Positions 61,184-64,000 of a DNA stretch of 64,000 nucleotides are shown in pieces. Source of the stretch: Kitasatospora acidiphila. GTDB taxonomy: Bacteria > Actinomycetota > Actinomycetes > Streptomycetales > Streptomycetaceae. Both the position numbers and the translations under genes were made by a program. The notes under the pieces are model-generated. The model was not told where the DNA came from. It worked only from the letters and a program-made list of their open reading frames with translations, and searched no databases. The DNA lies in NCBI RefSeq assembly GCF_006636205.1, contig NZ_VIGB01000003.1:1798001-1862000 (forward strand), given 5' to 3'. How positions within the stretch are numbered: the first letter of the stretch is position 1; every line of letters starts with the position of its first letter.

Positions 61184-61677
61184 TGCCCGCCGCGGTGCCG
61201 GAGCGCGGGGCCGGGGTGCCGGAGCAGAGCGTTGGGGCGCCCGAGCAGGGGGCCGCCCGCTCCGCCACGCCGCCGGACACCGCGCTGGGCGAGGCGATGC
61301 GCCAGCTGGCCTGGTACCGCAAAGCCCGCAACCGGGCCAAGCTCGCCCACCAGTCGAGCGAGCTGCTGGCGCTGTTGACCACCTCGGCCACCGTACTGGT
61401 CTCCGCGCTCCGGGCCCCCGCCGCGGTCACCGCCTCGATGGCGGCCCTGACCCTCTTCCTGACCGGCTACCGCCAGATCTTCAAGCCCAACGAACGCTGG
61501 ACCCGCACCTCGGTAGCCTGGCTGACGCTGCACCACGAGATCACCCGCTACCTGCACCGCCCACCCGCCGAGCGGAACGGTGACGCACTGCTGGAGCGGG
61601 TCATGGAGATCACCATGGCCGAGAACCGCGACTGGGTCGAGGAGCGCGGACACGACGGCGGCCCCGCACCGTCATGA
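61183..61677 (+). CDS. DUF4231/SLATT-like membrane protein
   Basis: 164 aa; the ATG overlaps the GNAT stop (TGATG). Polar N-terminus (VPERGAG and VPEQSVG repeats), then LAWYRKARNRAKLAHQSSEL and two membrane helices (LLALLTTSATVLVSAL; VTASMAALTLFLTGYRQIF), and a C-terminal polar tail. Matches the SLATT/DUF4231 pattern. Those families are proposed pore-forming or nucleotide-responsive membrane effectors; here it is linked to MetRS and GNAT. Confidence 0.75.
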   Translation: MPAAVPERGAGVPEQSVGAPEQGAARSATPPDTALGEAMRQLAWYRKARNRAKLAHQSSELLALLTTSATVLVSALRAPAAVTASMAALTLFLTGYRQIFKPNERWTRTSVAWLTLHHEITRYLHRPPAERNGDALLERVMEITMAENRDWVEERGHDGGPAPS

Positions 61678-61679
61678 CA

Positions 61680-62063
61680 CGGCAGGCCCGCGCTGGCGGG
61701 CAACGGCGGCTCCGCAACCGATGTGAGGCGGCCGCTCCCTACCGGTGCGGCAGGACCGGTCCCCACCATCGTGGAACAGCGGATTCGTGCCGGTATGGCA
61801 TAGCTGGTCCATGCCGTCGTGATGCGGCAGTCCTGCGCCGGTGTGGCACGGCCGTCCATGGGCGGTGTGAAGCGGCGGGTCCGTACCGGTGAAACGGCTG
61901 ATCCACACCCATGCGAAACGGCCGCTCCGTACCGGCGTGGCACGGCCGGTCCACGACCAACGTGAAACGGCCACCCCATACCGGTGCGGCACGACCGGTC
62001 CCCGCCGTCGTGAACCGGCGGCCCCGTACCAGTGCGGCACCTCCGGTCCCCGGCGGTGTGACC
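61680..62063. repeat. 48-bp minisatellite, about eight degenerate copies
   Basis: 384 bp made of about eight units of 46-49 bp, each close to CGGC..GCTCCGTACCGGTGTGGCACGGCCGGTCCA..GTGAA. Each starts CGGC and ends near GTGAA/GTGATG. A weaker partial ninth copy runs to about 62115, where its GGTGTGAAC contains the start of the carboxyltransferase gene. The minus strand stays open through most of it because 48 is a multiple of three; I do not regard that as a gene. Confidence 0.8.
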
Positions 62064-62109
62064 TGGTCGACGTTGTGGCCGTGCGCGACCGCTGCCGACA
62101 CTGGGCGGT

Positions 62110-63783
62110 GTGAACACGACACCTGGCAGTGTGCACCCGATGCCGCCCCGCCCGGCCGCGCTGGCCTTCGCCGAGCGGTTGCTCGACCCCGACTCGTTTC
62201 GTAGCTGGGACACCCCGCCGCAGTACGCGGACGCCGGGCCGGAGTACCTCGCCGACCTGGCGCGGGCCCGGGAGCGCAGCGGGGCCGACGAGGCGGCGCT
62301 CACCGGTGAGGGGCGGCTCGGCGGCCACCGGGTGGCGCTGGTGCTGAGCGAGTTCGCGTTCCTGGGCGGCTCGATCGGTACCGCCACCGCTGCCCGCCTG
62401 CTGCACGCCATCGAACGGGCGACGGCCGAGGGCCTGCCACTGCTCGGCTTCCCGGCCTCTGGCGGCACCCGGATGCAGGAGGGCACCCCGGCCTTCGTCC
62501 GGATGATCGCGATCACCAACGCGGTGACCGCGCACAAGGCCGCCGGGCTGCCCTATCTGGTCCATCTGCGCCACCCCACCACGGGCGGGGTGCTGGCGTC
62601 ATGGGGCTCACTCGGCCAGCTCACTACGGCCGAACCCGAGGCACTGATCGGGTTCCTCGGGCCGCGCGTCTACGAGGCGCTGTACGGTGCACCGTTCCCG
62701 GCCGGCGTGCAGCAGGCCGAGCATCTGGAGCGGTTCGGCACGGTGGATGCGGTGCTCGGCCCTGAGCAGTTGCGGGAGCGGCTGGTGGCGACCCTGGACG
62801 TGCTGCTGGCGGCGGACCGGGTGGGTGAGGCGGTTAATAATGCCGATTACCCGGACGGCCGGGTAATCGATGCTGCGATTAATACTGCCCATTATTCGAG
62901 CCGAGCTGCGGCTGACGGGGTCGACGCCAGCGTTAATAATGGCCATTATTCGGCCCGAGCGGCGGCCAGCGAGCCCGGCGAGATCGGCGAGGCCACCGAG
63001 GCCACCGAGGCAATCAGTAATAATGGGCATTATTACGACCCCCCAACCCCCCGCCCAGTCTGGGAGTCTGTCGAAATCACCCGCGACCCGGGGCGGCCTG
63101 GCCTGGCCGAACTACTGGCCCGGGCCGACGCGGTGGTGCCGCTCTCGGGCACCGGGGCGGGCGAGCGTGATGACGCGCTGCGCCTGGCGCTGGCCCGAAT
63201 CGAAGGGGTCTCCTGCGTGGTGGTCGGCCACGATCGGGCGGCGGCCGAGCGGCACGGGCCGGTCGGGCCGGCCGGACTGCGCACCGCGCGGCGCGGCATG
63301 CGGCTGGCGACCGAGCTGCGGCTGCCGCTGCTGACGGTGATCGACACCCATGGGGCGTTGCTCAGCCAGGCCGCCGAGGAGGGCGCGCTGGCGGGTGAAA
63401 TCGCCCGTTGCACAGCCGAGTTGAGCAGCATCCCGGTGCCGGTGGTGAGCCTGCTGCTCGGCGAGGGAGCGGGCGGCGCGGCGCTGGCGCTGCTACCGGC
63501 CGACCGTGCGCTGGCGGCGGAGCATGCCTGGCTGTCACCGCTGCCGCCCGAGGGTGCCTCGGTGATCCTGCACCGCACCCCGGACCAGGCACCCCGGCTG
63601 GCCGAGCAGCAGCGGATCGGCGCGGCGGAGCTGCTGCGCGAGGGCGTGGTGGACCGGCTGCTCCCGGAGTCCGGGGACTTCCTGGCCCGTACCGTCACCG
63701 CCGTGGCCGCCGAACTCGCCCGTGCCGCCACTCTGTCACCGCCGACGACCCGGCTCGACCGTTTCCGCTCGCTGGCGCGCTGA
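62110..63783 (+). CDS. Fused acetyl/propionyl-CoA carboxyltransferase (AccD-AccA type)
   Basis: 557 aa from a GTG at 62110 (no Shine-Dalgarno sequence; start uncertain). Beta-type half (about 20-240): GEGRLGGHRVALVLSEFAFLGGS, FPASGGTRMQEG, HPTTGGVLASWGSLGQL. Alpha-type half (about 320-557): CVVVGHDR, TVIDTHGALLSQAAEEGAL, SLLLGEGAGGAALALLPAD. Biotin-dependent transfer of CO2 to an acyl-CoA; the N-terminal zinc finger of bacterial AccD is absent. The linker (about 242-315) carries AT-rich palindromes translated as NNADY, INTAHYSS, VNNGHYSA and SNNGHYY. Its partner biotin carboxylase is not in the window. Confidence 0.9.
   Translation: MNTTPGSVHPMPPRPAALAFAERLLDPDSFRSWDTPPQYADAGPEYLADLARARERSGADEAALTGEGRLGGHRVALVLSEFAFLGGSIGTATAARLLHAIERATAEGLPLLGFPASGGTRMQEGTPAFVRMIAITNAVTAHKAAGLPYLVHLRHPTTGGVLASWGSLGQLTTAEPEALIGFLGPRVYEALYGAPFPAGVQQAEHLERFGTVDAVLGPEQLRERLVATLDVLLAADRVGEAVNNADYPDGRVIDAAINTAHYSSRAAADGVDASVNNGHYSARAAASEPGEIGEATEATEAISNNGHYYDPPTPRPVWESVEITRDPGRPGLAELLARADAVVPLSGTGAGERDDALRLALARIEGVSCVVVGHDRAAAERHGPVGPAGLRTARRGMRLATELRLPLLTVIDTHGALLSQAAEEGALAGEIARCTAELSSIPVPVVSLLLGEGAGGAALALLPADRALAAEHAWLSPLPPEGASVILHRTPDQAPRLAEQQRIGAAELLREGVVDRLLPESGDFLARTVTAVAAELARAATLSPPTTRLDRFRSLAR
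62834..63036. repeat. Four AT-rich palindromes inside the carboxyltransferase linker
   Basis: TTAATAATGCCGATTA (62834-62849), GATTAATACTGCCCATTATT (62877-62896), GTTAATAATGGCCATTATTC (62932-62951) and GTAATAATGGGCATTATTAC (63017-63036). A GC hairpin GATTACCCGG ... CCGGGTAATC joins the first two. All four are read in the same frame as Asn-rich peptides and keep the gene open. Confidence 0.7.
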
Positions 63784-63791
63784 TCGATTGC

Positions 63792-63890
63792 ATGAAGATG
63801 CTCGAATCTGACCGGGCAGTCGTCCTGGGCCAGGCTTGCCGGGTTTTCGGCACTCTGACGGAAAGCGCGCTGATCGGGCGGATGTCCTGA
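63792..63890 (+). CDS. Very small ORF, doubtful
   Basis: 32 codons (MKMLESDRAVVLGQACRVFG ...), starting 8 bp after the carboxyltransferase stop with no clear ribosome site. No similarity recognised; may be a fragment or nothing. From 63891 to 64000 I see no feature. Confidence 0.2.
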   Translation: MKMLESDRAVVLGQACRVFGTLTESALIGRMS

Positions 63891-64000
63891 ACCCGCGGCG
63901 GCCCTGGCCGGCATGAGCCCGACCCGGGGCCGCTGCGGGCTTCTCCCAGGATCACGAGGTCTTCGGCAAGGGGCGCGCGAGGCGGAGGTGGCTGTGCGCC

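Noticed and set aside
61680..62063. CRISPR array
   Set aside because: Repeats are contiguous and degenerate, without unique spacers, and no cas genes are near.
61672..62574. Long open frame on the minus strand with a 16-residue repeat
   Set aside because: It runs through the 48-bp minisatellite, whose unit is a multiple of three, and continues antisense to the carboxyltransferase. No ribosome site or family was seen.

Overview
The window is very GC-rich chromosomal DNA of a streptomycete-type actinomycete (Streptomyces/Kitasatospora-like). Evidence: strong third-position G/C bias, frequent GTG starts and ATGA/GTGA overlaps, a conservon (cvnA-D), a mycothiol-type DinB protein, an Sfp-type PPTase and a RepSA/serine-integrase element. 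No rRNA, tRNA or CRISPR array was seen. The genus cannot be fixed from the sequence alone.

Layout. (1) Bases 1-3.2 kb are one end of an integrative element: a 5'-partial, frameshifted repSA, a small coupled ORF and a large serine integrase. The element has inserted inside an ABC-2 permease gene (3.2-3.9 kb) that belongs to a marR-ATPase-permease operon (3.2-5.3 kb). (2) 5.4-6.8 kb: a divergent cupin / AraC-type regulator pair. (3) 7-16.9 kb: a nine-gene leftward operon encoding a GH15 glucoamylase-like protein, a GMC-type FAD sugar dehydrogenase with its FAD-SLDH-like small subunit, a ferritin-like protein, two TIM-barrel sugar isomerase/epimerase-like proteins, an MBL-fold hydrolase, a TPP-dependent 2-keto-acid decarboxylase and an EthD protein. 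I read it as a carbohydrate oxidation/rearrangement pathway. Three of its genes carry single-base frameshifts.

(4) 17.4-34.8 kb is an unusual biosynthetic gene cluster. The leftward operon encodes a 2OG dioxygenase, a class-II aaRS-like amino acid:carrier-protein ligase, a carrier protein, a MATE exporter, an ATP-grasp ligase, a GSA-aminomutase-like aminotransferase, a C-A-T-TE NRPS, a FabG-like SDR, a PPTase, a DDAH-like amidinohydrolase and a BtrH-like acyltransferase. A divergent rightward operon encodes an ACP, a degenerate short KS, a complete KS and a crotonase. It looks able to load an amino acid on a carrier protein, elongate and modify it with discrete type II enzymes, possibly transaminate it, and pass it to an NRPS or BtrH-type transferase. 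The product was not recognised.

(5) 34.8-43.8 kb holds mixed housekeeping and regulatory genes: a small membrane protein, DinB/MDMPI-like, GNAT, ArsR with a divergent quinone-oxidoreductase-like MDR, a lipoprotein, a DUF4190/septum-type membrane protein, GntR and MFS. (6) 42.6-47.6 kb: conservon cvnABCD followed by a StyA-like flavin monooxygenase. (7) 48-58 kb: secreted PNGase A-like protein, EamA exporter, GGCT, SpoIIE-type phosphatase, M48 protease, cupin, nucleotidyltransferase, CGNR regulator, VOC protein and a PNPOx-like flavoprotein. (8) 58-61.7 kb: a decayed MFS gene, then a leader peptide and terminator ahead of a second-type MetRS that is overlapped by a phosphinothricin-type GNAT and a DUF4231/SLATT-like membrane protein. 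(9) 61.7-63.8 kb: a 48-bp minisatellite and a fused acyl-CoA carboxyltransferase whose inter-domain linker carries AT-rich palindromes.

Two themes cross these regions. A family of short AT-rich palindromes (consensus about TAATAnTGCCCATTATTA) brackets the biosynthetic cluster and recurs in the carboxyltransferase linker. Repeated -1 frameshifts in G/C runs in the first 15 kb are either consensus errors or gene decay.
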